A DNA stretch of 64,000 nt. It comes from Bacteroidales bacterium. GTDB lineage: Bacteria > Bacteroidota > Bacteroidia > Bacteroidales > JAADJA01. Under the pieces are notes generated by a model, which saw nothing but the letters and a program-made list of their open reading frames with translations, was not told the DNA's origin and searched no databases. Below, one piece after another: positions 36,826-45,321 of the stretch (the first letter of the stretch is position 1; each line of letters opens with the position of its first letter). Made by a program: the position numbers and the translations under genes. The stretch lies in NCBI GenBank assembly GCA_020052415.1, contig JAGVPB010000013.1:124001-188000 (forward strand). Reading direction: 5' to 3'.

Positions 36826-37791
36826 TTAAGTCTCATTTGAGATACCACCATTATTGTTACCAGATTTACTATCCGGGGTCATGGCCGGTTCGCTTACTTT
36901 TTCTGTTAAAGCTTCATTCCTTGAACCTGTCTTATTTATTTCAGTAGCTAGAGTTTCCTTTTTCTGCGGGAAATTTAATTCATGAATAGCTCCGGTAGGG
37001 CATTCCGGAGCACATTTACGACAAAGCCTGCATTTTAACGGATCAATATAAGCCAGGTTATTTAAGAGGGTAATGGCATCAAAAGCACAAACCTTAACGC
37101 ATTTACCACAACCGATACATGCAACGGCACAATTCTTTTTAGCCGGACCACCTTTTTCCTGGTTCACACAACTTACGAATATTCTTCTGTCTTTTTTTCC
37201 TTTTGGCCGGAGCTCAATAATTTTACGCGGGCAGGCTGTAACACAGGCTCCGCATGCAACACATTTTTCATTAACGACCGGTAATCCTGTGGCTTTGTCA
37301 ATATCAATTGCATCAAAATTACACACCTTTACACAATCGCCTAAACCCAAACAACCATAAGGGCATCCTCCTTCTCCGGCAAAAAGGTTGTGTGCAAAAA
37401 CGCAGGATGTAGCTCCCTCGAATATTACTTTCTTAGGTGAATTGGCGAATGAACCATTGCATCTTACAACTGCAATTACCGGATCCTGTTGTTCCACAGT
37501 CAATCCAAGAATTCCAGCTACCTGCGCCATGACATCATTTCCGCCAACAGGACATTTGAGTCCATCGAGATTGCCTTTTTCACCTCCCTGCATAACCAGT
37601 GCTTCAGCAAATGCCCTGCAACCTGCAAACCCGCATCCGCCGCAATTTGCTGACGGTAAAACTTCCTGCACCTGGTCAATCCTCGGATCCTCTATTACTT
37701 TAAATTTCTGAGCTACGAAATAAAGGATCACCGCCGATACCGACCCGATCAGACCAAGTGTGGCTACTGAATATATCAATTCAACATTCAC
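36826..37791 (-). CDS. rnfB: Rnf electron-transport complex subunit B
   Basis: RnfB takes electrons from ferredoxin. The 321-residue protein has an N-terminal membrane helix (residues 5-26), the cluster motif NCGGCGFAGCRAFAEAL (C50, C53, C58), and several ferredoxin-type four-cysteine motifs (CVACGACVTACP, CIGCGKCVKVC, CRLCRKCAPECPTG). A charged, low-complexity tail of about 45 residues follows. It is the first gene of the operon rnfBCDGEA, the common Bacteroidales order, and has its own promoter. Confidence 0.96.
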   Translation of the reverse strand: MNVELIYSVATLGLIGSVSAVILYFVAQKFKVIEDPRIDQVQEVLPSANCGGCGFAGCRAFAEALVMQGGEKGNLDGLKCPVGGNDVMAQVAGILGLTVEQQDPVIAVVRCNGSFANSPKKVIFEGATSCVFAHNLFAGEGGCPYGCLGLGDCVKVCNFDAIDIDKATGLPVVNEKCVACGACVTACPRKIIELRPKGKKDRRIFVSCVNQEKGGPAKKNCAVACIGCGKCVKVCAFDAITLLNNLAYIDPLKCRLCRKCAPECPTGAIHELNFPQKKETLATEINKTGSRNEALTEKVSEPAMTPDSKSGNNNGGISNET

Positions 37792-37839
37792 AATGATGTA
37801 TTTATATTGTTAAATCTATTGTTAATTAATTAACGGTGG

Positions 37840-37847
37840 CAAAAATA
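37840..37847 (-). promoter_or_regulatory. -7 box of the rnf operon
   Basis: Minus-strand TATTTTTG (TAnnTTTG), 48 bases before the rnfB ATG at 37791. No clear TTTG at -33. The 347-base gap 37792-38138 between rseC and rnfB otherwise shows only A+T-rich sequence with no gene, so the operon is likely transcribed independently of rseC. Confidence 0.5.
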
Positions 37848-38138
37848 TAAACATTTAATAATGAAGTAAATGTTTGGAAATAAAATTATTGCCCTTATAA
37901 GTGATTGGAATAAAACTACTTATCCAGATGTTTGATCCGCGCAAACAAAAGGCTTGATTGGAAATATATTGATTTAGAAATGATTAGGGGTTTTGTTTAA
38001 AAGAGTTCTAAATTTCAGGAGAAAAAATAATGGTATAAAATTCTGACAAAGAGAAAATGAAATACCGCTGACATTTATCTTTTCGAAAAATTAAATGGCT
38101 CAAAAGCAGGAACCTCAAACTAATCGAAACAACCGTTA

Positions 38139-38579
38139 TTATCTGATGCTGAAAACAAAAGTGCTTTTTAAACGCTCTTTCAAAGCATAAAGTACAAAGT
38201 AGTATGGAATCAGGATAAAAATTGCTGCTGCTCCGGCAAGACCTTCACTTTCTGAAATTTCATAAGTTAAGATCAGCGTGCTGAGAAGAAGTACAAAAGG
38301 CAAAATATAACCGAGTAGCACAGCCCTCACACCTAATGACTTCTTCATAAGTACCTCAACCTCATCACCAACTTTGCGGTCGTTATTATGTTTTCTGGGA
38401 ACCTCGATGATCTGATCATTCAGGTCTGTAATGCTGCATAATCCTTTGGAATAACAGTTAGAACAGGATTTTTGGGCAATAATGGAAACATAATAATATC
38501 TTTCGTCCAGCTTATTTATTATTCCACTATGCGCAATAGAATCGGATTCGCAATTTCGATCGGTGAAAATTTCTTCCAT
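38139..38579 (-). CDS. rseC: RseC/MucC-family membrane protein
   Basis: The 146-residue protein has the family's N-terminal small domain with cysteines (SCSNCYSKGLC, about residues 38-48), VGDEVEVLMKKSLG, and two membrane helices (VLLGYILPFVLLLSTLILTY and AAAIFILIPYYFVLYAL). RseC is linked to reduction of SoxR with Rnf-type (Rsx) complexes in enterobacteria, and in Bacteroidota it is regularly found just before rnfB. Here it keeps that position but a 347-base gap intervenes. A link to Rnf assembly or redox supply is inferred from this linkage. Confidence 0.88.
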   Translation of the reverse strand: MEEIFTDRNCESDSIAHSGIINKLDERYYYVSIIAQKSCSNCYSKGLCSITDLNDQIIEVPRKHNNDRKVGDEVEVLMKKSLGVRAVLLGYILPFVLLLSTLILTYEISESEGLAGAAAIFILIPYYFVLYALKERLKSTFVFSIR

Positions 38580-38590
38580 ATTTAAAGATA

Positions 38591-39295
38591 TTAAGGTGAG
38601 TTCAATGAAACAGGAATGATTTTACCATTCATAAAATGATGTCCGGTTGAAGCAAAATCTTTAATAAATTCTGCCATTTGGCCGGTGGAAAGCTGTGCCG
38701 TATGGCCGGGGAATGCCAGGTCAAACATTTCGGTTTGAACCGAACCGATGGCAAGGCAATTTACTTTAATCCCTTTTTCCTTAAATTCTTCGGCAAGGCA
38801 TTCGGATAAAACTGCTAAAGCGGCTTTGCTTGCACTATATAGAGATAAACCGGAAAATTTTGAACTGCCCTGAAATCCACCCATGCTACCGATATTAACA
38901 ATATGACTGCCAGAGTTTAAATACGGCAGAAGCGCCTGAGTTAAAATGAAAACACTTTTCACATTGGTGCTGAAAATTTCATCAAAATCTTTTTCGGTAA
39001 GGTCTTCAAAGGGTTTATTTATCAGCAGGCCTGCATTATTTATCAGAATATCTGCTGATGAAATAAATTTTAAAATTTTGCCTGGTAATTCTTTTACCAG
39101 TGTAGCAGAAGTCAGGTCACAAGGGATGGTCAATATTTCAGATTTCGCATTCAGATTTGTACATTCCGTCAGGAGATTTTCCAGTAAATGCTTATTTCTC
39201 GAAATAGCAACGATCCTGTTTCCCGGGTCCATGGCAAAGGTTTTCGCAGTTTCGAAACCTATACCCTTACCGGCTCCGGTTATGACAATGTTCAT
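38591..39295 (-). CDS. short-chain dehydrogenase/reductase
   Basis: This 234-residue NAD(P)-dependent oxidoreductase has the glycine motif TGAGKGIG (residues 6-13), DILINNAG, catalytic Ser in NIGSMGG and the YxxxK pair in YSASKAAL, then the IKVNCLAIGSVQTEMF region. The Arg near KNKHLL suggests a preference for NADPH, without certainty. The substrate is unknown and may be a 3-oxoacyl group or a sugar. It precedes rseC by 11 bases, so the two are probably co-transcribed. Confidence 0.88.
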   Translation of the reverse strand: MNIVITGAGKGIGFETAKTFAMDPGNRIVAISRNKHLLENLLTECTNLNAKSEILTIPCDLTSATLVKELPGKILKFISSADILINNAGLLINKPFEDLTEKDFDEIFSTNVKSVFILTQALLPYLNSGSHIVNIGSMGGFQGSSKFSGLSLYSASKAALAVLSECLAEEFKEKGIKVNCLAIGSVQTEMFDLAFPGHTAQLSTGQMAEFIKDFASTGHHFMNGKIIPVSLNSP

Positions 39296-39343
39296 CAGTA
39301 AAAGTTATTTAATAAAACTTTCTTTTTGGAATTTTCAACCAGA

Positions 39344-39377
39344 CAAATTTAGTTATTTTCTGACAGTAATTTCCAAA
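39344..39377 (-). promoter_or_regulatory. promoter of the SDR-rseC unit
   Basis: On the minus strand TTTG (39377-39374), 22 bases, then TAAATTTG (39351-39344). Both elements fit the Bacteroidota promoter. The start of transcription would be about 40 bases before the SDR ATG at 39295. Confidence 0.55.
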
Positions 39378-39416
39378 CTGAAAATAATGCCGCTGCAATA
39401 ATGAAATTCTTTTGTT

Positions 39417-39424
39417 TATTTTTG
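39417..39424 (+). promoter_or_regulatory. -7 box of the DUF4783-nadC unit
   Basis: TATTTTTG, fitting TAnnTTTG, 76 bases before the ATG at 39500. No -33 element stands out. Confidence 0.4.
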
Positions 39425-39499
39425 TTGTCAAACAATTTCCTCAACGGAAATAATATTGATGGTCTTGATTTTATTATTATTAAATAATTTAGAAGGAAG

Positions 39500-39898
39500 A
39501 TGAAAACTCTAACGGTCTTAGTCCTTGTGATATTTATGAACCTGAATCCTTTTGGAGGTTTTTATATGGGTGATGATGCTGTAAAGAACGTAAGTGAAGC
39601 TATAAAAACCATGGATGCCAAAAAGCTTGCAACCTATTTCAATACCGCGATTGATCTGGAGGTAGATGATATTTCAGGAACCTATAGTAAAATTCAGGCG
39701 GAAGAAATCATTCGTGATTTCTTTAAAAAAACCCCTTTGTTGTCATTTACAGTCAATCATGAGGGTTCTTCGAACGATGGTTCGGAGTTTATCATAGGTA
39801 CATACAAAACATCTTCTAAAAATTTCCGAGTATATGTATTAATGAAAAAAGAATCCGATAAATTACTGATCAGGCAATTGCAATTTGAAGTTGAATAA
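39500..39898 (+). CDS. DUF4783 domain protein, exported
   Basis: This 132-residue protein has a short signal peptide (MKTLTVLVLVIFMNLNPFGG) and a NTF2-like alpha-beta fold (VSEAIKTMDAKKLATYFNTA, DLEVDD...YSKIQAEEIIRDFF, TPLLSFTVNHEG, FIIGTYKTSSKNFRVYVLMK). The DUF4783 family is linked to nadC across Bacteroidota. Function is unknown. NTF2-like folds often bind small ligands. It precedes nadC by 18 bases. Confidence 0.88.
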   Translation: MKTLTVLVLVIFMNLNPFGGFYMGDDAVKNVSEAIKTMDAKKLATYFNTAIDLEVDDISGTYSKIQAEEIIRDFFKKTPLLSFTVNHEGSSNDGSEFIIGTYKTSSKNFRVYVLMKKESDKLLIRQLQFEVE

Positions 39899-39916
39899 AC
39901 CGTGAGGATACCAATC

Positions 39917-40753
39917 ATGCGTATTGATGAGATTATTGAAAAAGCACTCCGGGAAGATATCGGAGAAGGCGATCATACTTCTCTGGCTACCATACCAGCA
40001 AAAGCTTTTAGAAAAGCACAACTTATAGTGAAGGAAAATGGAATTCTGGCAGGAGTGAATATTGCGAAAAAAGTTTTTCAGAAATCAGATCCAACCCTCA
40101 GTTTTAAAATTTTCATTACCGATGGAACAGCAATATACAAAAAAGACATAGTTTTCGAAGTTGAAGGTAATCCCGTTTCTATTCTATCCGCGGAAAGGCT
40201 TGCCCTGAATTTTATGCAGCGAATGAGCGGTATAGCGACTCATACACGTAAACTATCGGATTTGCTTATCGGCCTCGATTGTAAATTGCTTGATACAAGA
40301 AAAACGACTCCATTGCTCAGGGAACTTGAAAAATATGCAGTAAGGATGGGAGGAGGTGAAAACCACCGCATGGGGCTGTATGATATGATCATGATCAAAG
40401 ATAATCATATTGATTTTGCCGGCGGGATTGGAAAGGCCATCGCATCAACCCATGAATATCTTAAAAAAATCAATAAAAACCTGAAAATCGAAATTGAGGT
40501 TAGAAATTTTAATGAACTCCGGGAAGTCCTGAATATTGGTGGAGTTGACCGGATTATGCTCGATAATTTTACTCCTGCCGATTTGAAGGAAGCAGTGAAA
40601 CTAATTGGTGGCAAATACGAAACCGAAGCCTCCGGAGGAATAAATTCAGAAACCCTGCGATCATTTGCTGAAACAGGTGTGAATTATATTTCGGTCGGAG
40701 CACTGACCCACCAGATTAAAAGCCTGGATTTGAGTTTGGTTGCAAAAGATTAA
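39917..40753 (+). CDS. nadC: nicotinate-nucleotide pyrophosphorylase (carboxylating)
   Basis: NadC converts quinolinate and PRPP to nicotinate mononucleotide in de novo NAD synthesis. From ATG 39917 the protein has 278 residues with the N-terminal EDIGEGDHTSLATIP, the core LNFMQRMSGIATHTRKL, LLDTRKTTPLLRELEKYAV (with the RKTTP PRPP/quinolinate-binding motif), GGGENHRMGLYDMIMIKDNH and the C-terminal VDRIMLDNFTP and EASGGINSETL. A GTG at 39902 would add five residues. It is followed by yihY after 12 bases. Confidence 0.95.
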   Translation: MRIDEIIEKALREDIGEGDHTSLATIPAKAFRKAQLIVKENGILAGVNIAKKVFQKSDPTLSFKIFITDGTAIYKKDIVFEVEGNPVSILSAERLALNFMQRMSGIATHTRKLSDLLIGLDCKLLDTRKTTPLLRELEKYAVRMGGGENHRMGLYDMIMIKDNHIDFAGGIGKAIASTHEYLKKINKNLKIEIEVRNFNELREVLNIGGVDRIMLDNFTPADLKEAVKLIGGKYETEASGGINSETLRSFAETGVNYISVGALTHQIKSLDLSLVAKD

Positions 40754-40765
40754 AGTTTTCATGAA

Positions 40766-41710
40766 ATGATTCATATTCCCGAGACAGTAAATCAAATTAA
40801 GCTCAAAATTTTAAAATCGCGGCCAGTCCTCAATTTTTTGGCTATGTCGAAACGGATTATTGTGCCAGGATTTGACGGGATGCCGCTTTATAATGTTGCA
40901 AAATTCTTTTTTCATGGAATTTCTGAGGGATCATTAGCGGCGAGGGCTTCTTCCATTGCTTTTAGCTTTTTTTTAGCTATTTTTCCTATGATCATCGTTT
41001 TTTTTACACTTATCCCTTTTATACCGATAAATGATTTTCAGGATTCGCTTCTGAATTTTATAAATAACATTATTCCCGACCAGGCGGAACCTGTAATCAG
41101 AAGCACTATGAATGACATCATTCTCCGCCCACGGGGACAACTCCTCTCATTAACATTTGTTCTTGCACTCATTTTTGCAATAAACGGATTTGACAGCATC
41201 ATTGATGGATTCAACACTACTGTTCATTCACTTGAAACCCGTTCCTGGATAAAACAAAAACTCATCTCACTGCTGCTTTTTTTTATCATCAGCATTATTC
41301 TTATCATCTCCATAGTTTTGCTCGCTACAGGAACATTCCTGCTCCAATATCTTGTTGAAAAACATATTTTTTCAAGCATTGTGAATGTTTATTTACTGGA
41401 AGCCGGGAAATGGCTGATCCTTATTTCTATGTTTTTCTTTACCATTTCATTTATCTATTATCTGGCTCCCGCACGGTCAAGCAAATTCCGGTTTATATCT
41501 CCCGGTTCCTCGCTGGCAACCTTCCTGACGGTAATAGCGACCGTTGGATTTAATTTTTATGTCAGTAACTTTTCAAATTACAATGCCCTGTATGGTTCTA
41601 TCGGAACCCTGCTCATCGTATTGGTATGGATATATTTTAATGCACTTATTCTTTTGATCGGTTTCGAATTGAATGCCAGCATTAAAAAAGCTGGAAAAAA
41701 TAAATCCTGA
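40766..41710 (+). CDS. YihY/virulence factor BrkB-family membrane protein
   Basis: This 314-residue integral membrane protein has about six helices, among them SFFLAIFPMIIVFFTLIPFI, QLLSLTFVLALIFAINGFDSI and SLLLFFIISIILIISIVLLA. The family marks include ARASSIAFSFFLA at about residues 60-72 and YGSIGTLLIVLVWIYFNALI...GFELNA at the end. The family was once called RNase BN in error; its function is not settled. It directly follows nadC. Length is typical. Confidence 0.9.
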   Translation: MIHIPETVNQIKLKILKSRPVLNFLAMSKRIIVPGFDGMPLYNVAKFFFHGISEGSLAARASSIAFSFFLAIFPMIIVFFTLIPFIPINDFQDSLLNFINNIIPDQAEPVIRSTMNDIILRPRGQLLSLTFVLALIFAINGFDSIIDGFNTTVHSLETRSWIKQKLISLLLFFIISIILIISIVLLATGTFLLQYLVEKHIFSSIVNVYLLEAGKWLILISMFFFTISFIYYLAPARSSKFRFISPGSSLATFLTVIATVGFNFYVSNFSNYNALYGSIGTLLIVLVWIYFNALILLIGFELNASIKKAGKNKS

Positions 41711-42059
41711 TGGCTGGTTTAAAAAAGTGTTTTTCAAAGTGGACTCTAATTTTAAACTCACAGTTTTCTGAGCGATTCTCAAATGAAAGTTTTAATGATC
41801 GAACTTTGATGCTGACATTTTGTTAATATCACATCAGGTTTAAAACAAAAGGTTAATAAAAAGGTCCGGCTTTGCAAAACCCCCTAAAATTAACGCTTTT
41901 AAGATGCCGTTATCACATATTTAACAAATTGAATATTTGTATGATAACTGTTAATAAAATTTAGTTTATATTTGTCCGGTTGTTATGTTGATTATTTTTA
42001 ATAATTTAAAGGATTTACAGACAACTTTTTCGTATAACATCCTGTCTTTTTTTGTAATG

Positions 42060-42067
42060 TATTTTTG
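42060..42067 (+). promoter_or_regulatory. -7 box before the giant-cargo operon
   Basis: TATTTTTG, 69 bases before the GTG start at 42136. A second match, TATATTTG, lies at 41967-41974. The rest of the 425-base gap 41711-42135 is A+T-rich with no gene, hairpin terminator or repeat I can support. Two boxes suggest tandem promoters. Confidence 0.45.
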
Positions 42068-42135
42068 CAGTGTCTTTAAATCGCTGAAAGAGCGATGTTT
42101 TCAGGTAAATAAATTAACCACTAAATGATATAAGT

Positions 42136-45100
42136 GTGAAACATTTTGTACCATTTTTAAATAGGGCTATATTAGTAAGCCTGATTTTTACAAGTTTAGG
42201 CTCCAATGCCCAGATAAATATTTTGCCGGGTCCGGGAGTAACTCCCGTTGATATGGTTGAAAATATTGTCGGTGAGGGTATTATTTATGATAATGTGACC
42301 TTTCAGGGAGCGAATGGTTCACGGGGTATTTTTAATAACGGGCAATCCACAAACCTCGGTATTGCGAGCGGGATATTCCTGACATCCGGAGCCGGTTATG
42401 TAATTCCGGGTCCGAATTCTTCATGCAGTGCAGGCGCGAATAACGGAATGCCCGGTAATGCAGTTCTGAATTCCATTACAACTTCCACCACTTATGATGC
42501 GGCTGTTCTGGAATTCGATTTTATCCCCGAATCGGATACCATGAGGTTCAAATATGTCTTTGGCTCCGAAGAATACAATGAATGGGTGGGTTCATCCTAT
42601 AATGATGTCTTCGGATATTTTGTCACGGGACCCAATCCGCAGGGAGGTTTTTATACGAATAAAAATATTGCCATCGTTCCGGGATCTGCCAATACATCTG
42701 TAAAGATCAACAGTGTGAACAACGGCTATTCATCGTGCGGCGTTATTCCACCCGGACCTGGTACAAATTCCCAGTACTATGATGACAATACAGGGGGACT
42801 TTCGCTCGAATATGACGGATTTACAGTTGTTTTAACTGCATTTATTCTTGTTGTGCCCTGCGAGGAATACCACATATTGATCGGTATCGCGGATGCCGGA
42901 GACGGAATCTATGACTCAGGGGTTTTTATTGAAGAAAACAGTTTTGAAAGCCCTAAGATCGAGGTTGAAACTGTTCCTTACCCCATTGGAGTATCGGAAA
43001 ACATGATAGAAGGATGTGTAGAGGCCGATATTATTTTCCGCTTACCCAATCCTGATTATGCTCCGATTACCGTCTGTTACGAGATCGGCGGAACAGCAAT
43101 AAATGGTGATGATTACGAGGAAATTGACAACTGCATTACCTTTGAAGAAGGCGAGGATTCGGTTGCCGTTCATATTGTGCCTATTAAAGACGGAGAGCTT
43201 GAAGGCGAAGAAAATATTGTACTGATCATCGAAAACACGCTCGGCTGTATTGTGCGATACGATACGGTCGAATTTATCATCATTGATTATGTGGACATGC
43301 TTACAGAGACGAGCCCCAATACGATGATCTGTGAGGGTCAGCAGATCGAGATATGGGTCAATACGGTACTGGGAATCCCACCATATACTTATGACTGGGA
43401 GGGATTTTCGATCAATAACGACACGATTACCGTTTCACCGGATACAACCACAACTTTCATGATAAATGTATTGGACATGTGTCTCGATACCGTTACAGAT
43501 TCAGTAAAGGTCATCGTCTTTCCTACTCCGGATATTGACCTGGGTAATGATTCAGTAATTATTTGCGAGGGGGATACTTTGATATTAAATGCCGGCGGAG
43601 GTTATATCGGATATTACTGGCAGGACGGATCAGGCGATTCTACTTATACCGTAACGGAATCGGGCCTTTACAGTGTACTTGTTACCGGGCCTGGAGGCTG
43701 TATGGGAAGCGATTCACTTTATGTTGATGTCTCAATAATAGATGTCTATCTTGGATCCGATACCACTATTTGCATTGGCGACACAATTGTTTTTGATCCC
43801 GGAGGAGGATTCCTTTCCTACATCTGGCAAAACGGCTCCCAAAATCAGCAATTTACCGCCTGGGAAACCGGAACATATTGGGTACAGGTTGGCAACGGGG
43901 AATGTTCGGATATTGATTCCATTTACCTGTATGTTGATGATCCTGCAGTTGGCCTGTTCATCGGAAATGATACAACGATTTGTGCCAATGATGAAATCAC
44001 CCTGTCTCCCGGAGGAGTTTATAATTCCTACCTGTGGTCAACAGGTGATACCACAGCGAATATCACGGTTGGTTTGCCGGGAACATATACACTGGACGTC
44101 ATCAGCGGATGCGGAACTGCCTCCGATCAGATCACGATCAGTAACTGGCCATATCCCGATCCGGGTTTGGGTGAGGATATAAATCTCTGCTATAACGAAT
44201 CGGTCACGCTGCAACCCTCATTAGGATTTTCATCCTATGTTTGGCAGGATAATTCAACCTTGCCGAACTTTCTCGTGACTCAAAGCGGATTATATTATGT
44301 AATTGTAACAGATTTCAATGGATGTCAGGGTGGCGACTCGGTTTATGTGGATATAGCATCAATTGTGGATCTGGGAGAAGATTCACTGAATCTGTGTACA
44401 GGATCTACAATTTCACTGAATGCCGGTAATGATTTCGATTTTTATACATGGAGTACGGGTGAATACGGGATTCCATCAATTAATATTACAACGGGTGGAA
44501 TGTATAGTGTCAGCGTGAATTATACTTTCGGTTGTACTTCCGAAGATTCGGTTTACATCACGGAATACCCGATTCCTGTTGCGGCCATTACAGGGGATAA
44601 CAGTTTCTGTACCGGTGATAGCGTGGTTCTTACCGCTCCCGTAGGCAATTATGTTTATGCCTGGTTTTTGGATAACAACCAAATTTCTACTCAGCCAAGC
44701 ATCGAAATTTACCAGGGAGGCAATTATATGGTGACAATGGAGAACCTGTGCGGCGAGGACACTGAGGCCATTGACGTATTGGAAAACTCATTACCCAATG
44801 TTTTTCTGGGAGAAAGCATTACTCTTTTCCCCGGTGAAAGTATAACTCTGGAAGTCAGCAGTGGTTACGAAACCTATGTTTGGAATAACATACCCGGAAC
44901 GAGCAACACTTATACAATTTCGTATGAAGACATAATAACGGATACCACGATCATGGTAGAAGTTACGGATGCCAATAGCTGTAAAAGCTCTGACGATGTT
45001 CTGATAGAGATCTATAATGTTATAGTCTATAAAGTCATTACTCCTAATGGCGACGGGGATAACGATATGTTCAAGCCGGCTCCTGAAGGATGGAGTGGTA

Positions 45101-45306
45101 TAAATGATCATACCATGGTCGTATTCAACCGTTGGGGCGAAAAAGTCTGGGAATCCAATAATTTCCCTGATGGCTGGGATGGCAAACAAAATGGCAAATA
45201 CGTTTCCGACGGTACTTATTTCTGGGTGCTCGAGGTTTTCTACGGGCCCCATGATGTTAAAAAGGTTTACAAAGGAAGTCTTACTGTATTGGGTACTGAA
45301 AATTAA
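42136..45306 (+). CDS. large secreted choice-of-anchor-L protein with T9SS type B (gliding-type) C-terminal domain
   Basis: The 1056-residue protein begins at GTG with a signal peptide (KHFVPFLNRAILVSLIFTSL). A choice-of-anchor L domain occupies about residues 30-270 (EFDFIPESDTMRFKYVFGSEEYNEWVG). A Calx-beta-like domain follows (ENIVLIIENT), then six or seven Ig/PKD-like modules built around YTYDWEG, YYWQDGSGDSTYTV, SYIWQNGSQNQQFTA and related repeats of GLYSVLVT. The end is the gliding-motility-associated type B sorting domain (VITPNGDGDNDMFKP, MVVFNRWGEKVWESN, DGTYFWVLEV). It should be displayed on or released from the cell surface by the T9SS. Role is likely adhesion or motility-like. It is the first gene of a four-gene operon with a PorP/SprF partner. 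Confidence 0.87.
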   Translation: MKHFVPFLNRAILVSLIFTSLGSNAQINILPGPGVTPVDMVENIVGEGIIYDNVTFQGANGSRGIFNNGQSTNLGIASGIFLTSGAGYVIPGPNSSCSAGANNGMPGNAVLNSITTSTTYDAAVLEFDFIPESDTMRFKYVFGSEEYNEWVGSSYNDVFGYFVTGPNPQGGFYTNKNIAIVPGSANTSVKINSVNNGYSSCGVIPPGPGTNSQYYDDNTGGLSLEYDGFTVVLTAFILVVPCEEYHILIGIADAGDGIYDSGVFIEENSFESPKIEVETVPYPIGVSENMIEGCVEADIIFRLPNPDYAPITVCYEIGGTAINGDDYEEIDNCITFEEGEDSVAVHIVPIKDGELEGEENIVLIIENTLGCIVRYDTVEFIIIDYVDMLTETSPNTMICEGQQIEIWVNTVLGIPPYTYDWEGFSINNDTITVSPDTTTTFMINVLDMCLDTVTDSVKVIVFPTPDIDLGNDSVIICEGDTLILNAGGGYIGYYWQDGSGDSTYTVTESGLYSVLVTGPGGCMGSDSLYVDVSIIDVYLGSDTTICIGDTIVFDPGGGFLSYIWQNGSQNQQFTAWETGTYWVQVGNGECSDIDSIYLYVDDPAVGLFIGNDTTICANDEITLSPGGVYNSYLWSTGDTTANITVGLPGTYTLDVISGCGTASDQITISNWPYPDPGLGEDINLCYNESVTLQPSLGFSSYVWQDNSTLPNFLVTQSGLYYVIVTDFNGCQGGDSVYVDIASIVDLGEDSLNLCTGSTISLNAGNDFDFYTWSTGEYGIPSINITTGGMYSVSVNYTFGCTSEDSVYITEYPIPVAAITGDNSFCTGDSVVLTAPVGNYVYAWFLDNNQISTQPSIEIYQGGNYMVTMENLCGEDTEAIDVLENSLPNVFLGESITLFPGESITLEVSSGYETYVWNNIPGTSNTYTISYEDIITDTTIMVEVTDANSCKSSDDVLIEIYNVIVYKVITPNGDGDNDMFKPAPEGWSGINDHTMVVFNRWGEKVWESNNFPDGWDGKQNGKYVSDGTYFWVLEVFYGPHDVKKVYKGSLTVLGTEN

Positions 45307-45321
45307 TCTAATCGTGAAATC

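Noticed and set aside
41711-42135. Riboswitch or small RNA in the 425-base gap before the giant-cargo operon
   Set aside because: No known riboswitch core or stable long hairpin could be picked out; only promoter-like boxes are visible.
44791-45252. 153-codon minus-strand frame inside the choice-of-anchor-L gene
   Set aside because: It lies wholly within a clearly coding gene with a recognisable type B domain; its own translation has no family features.
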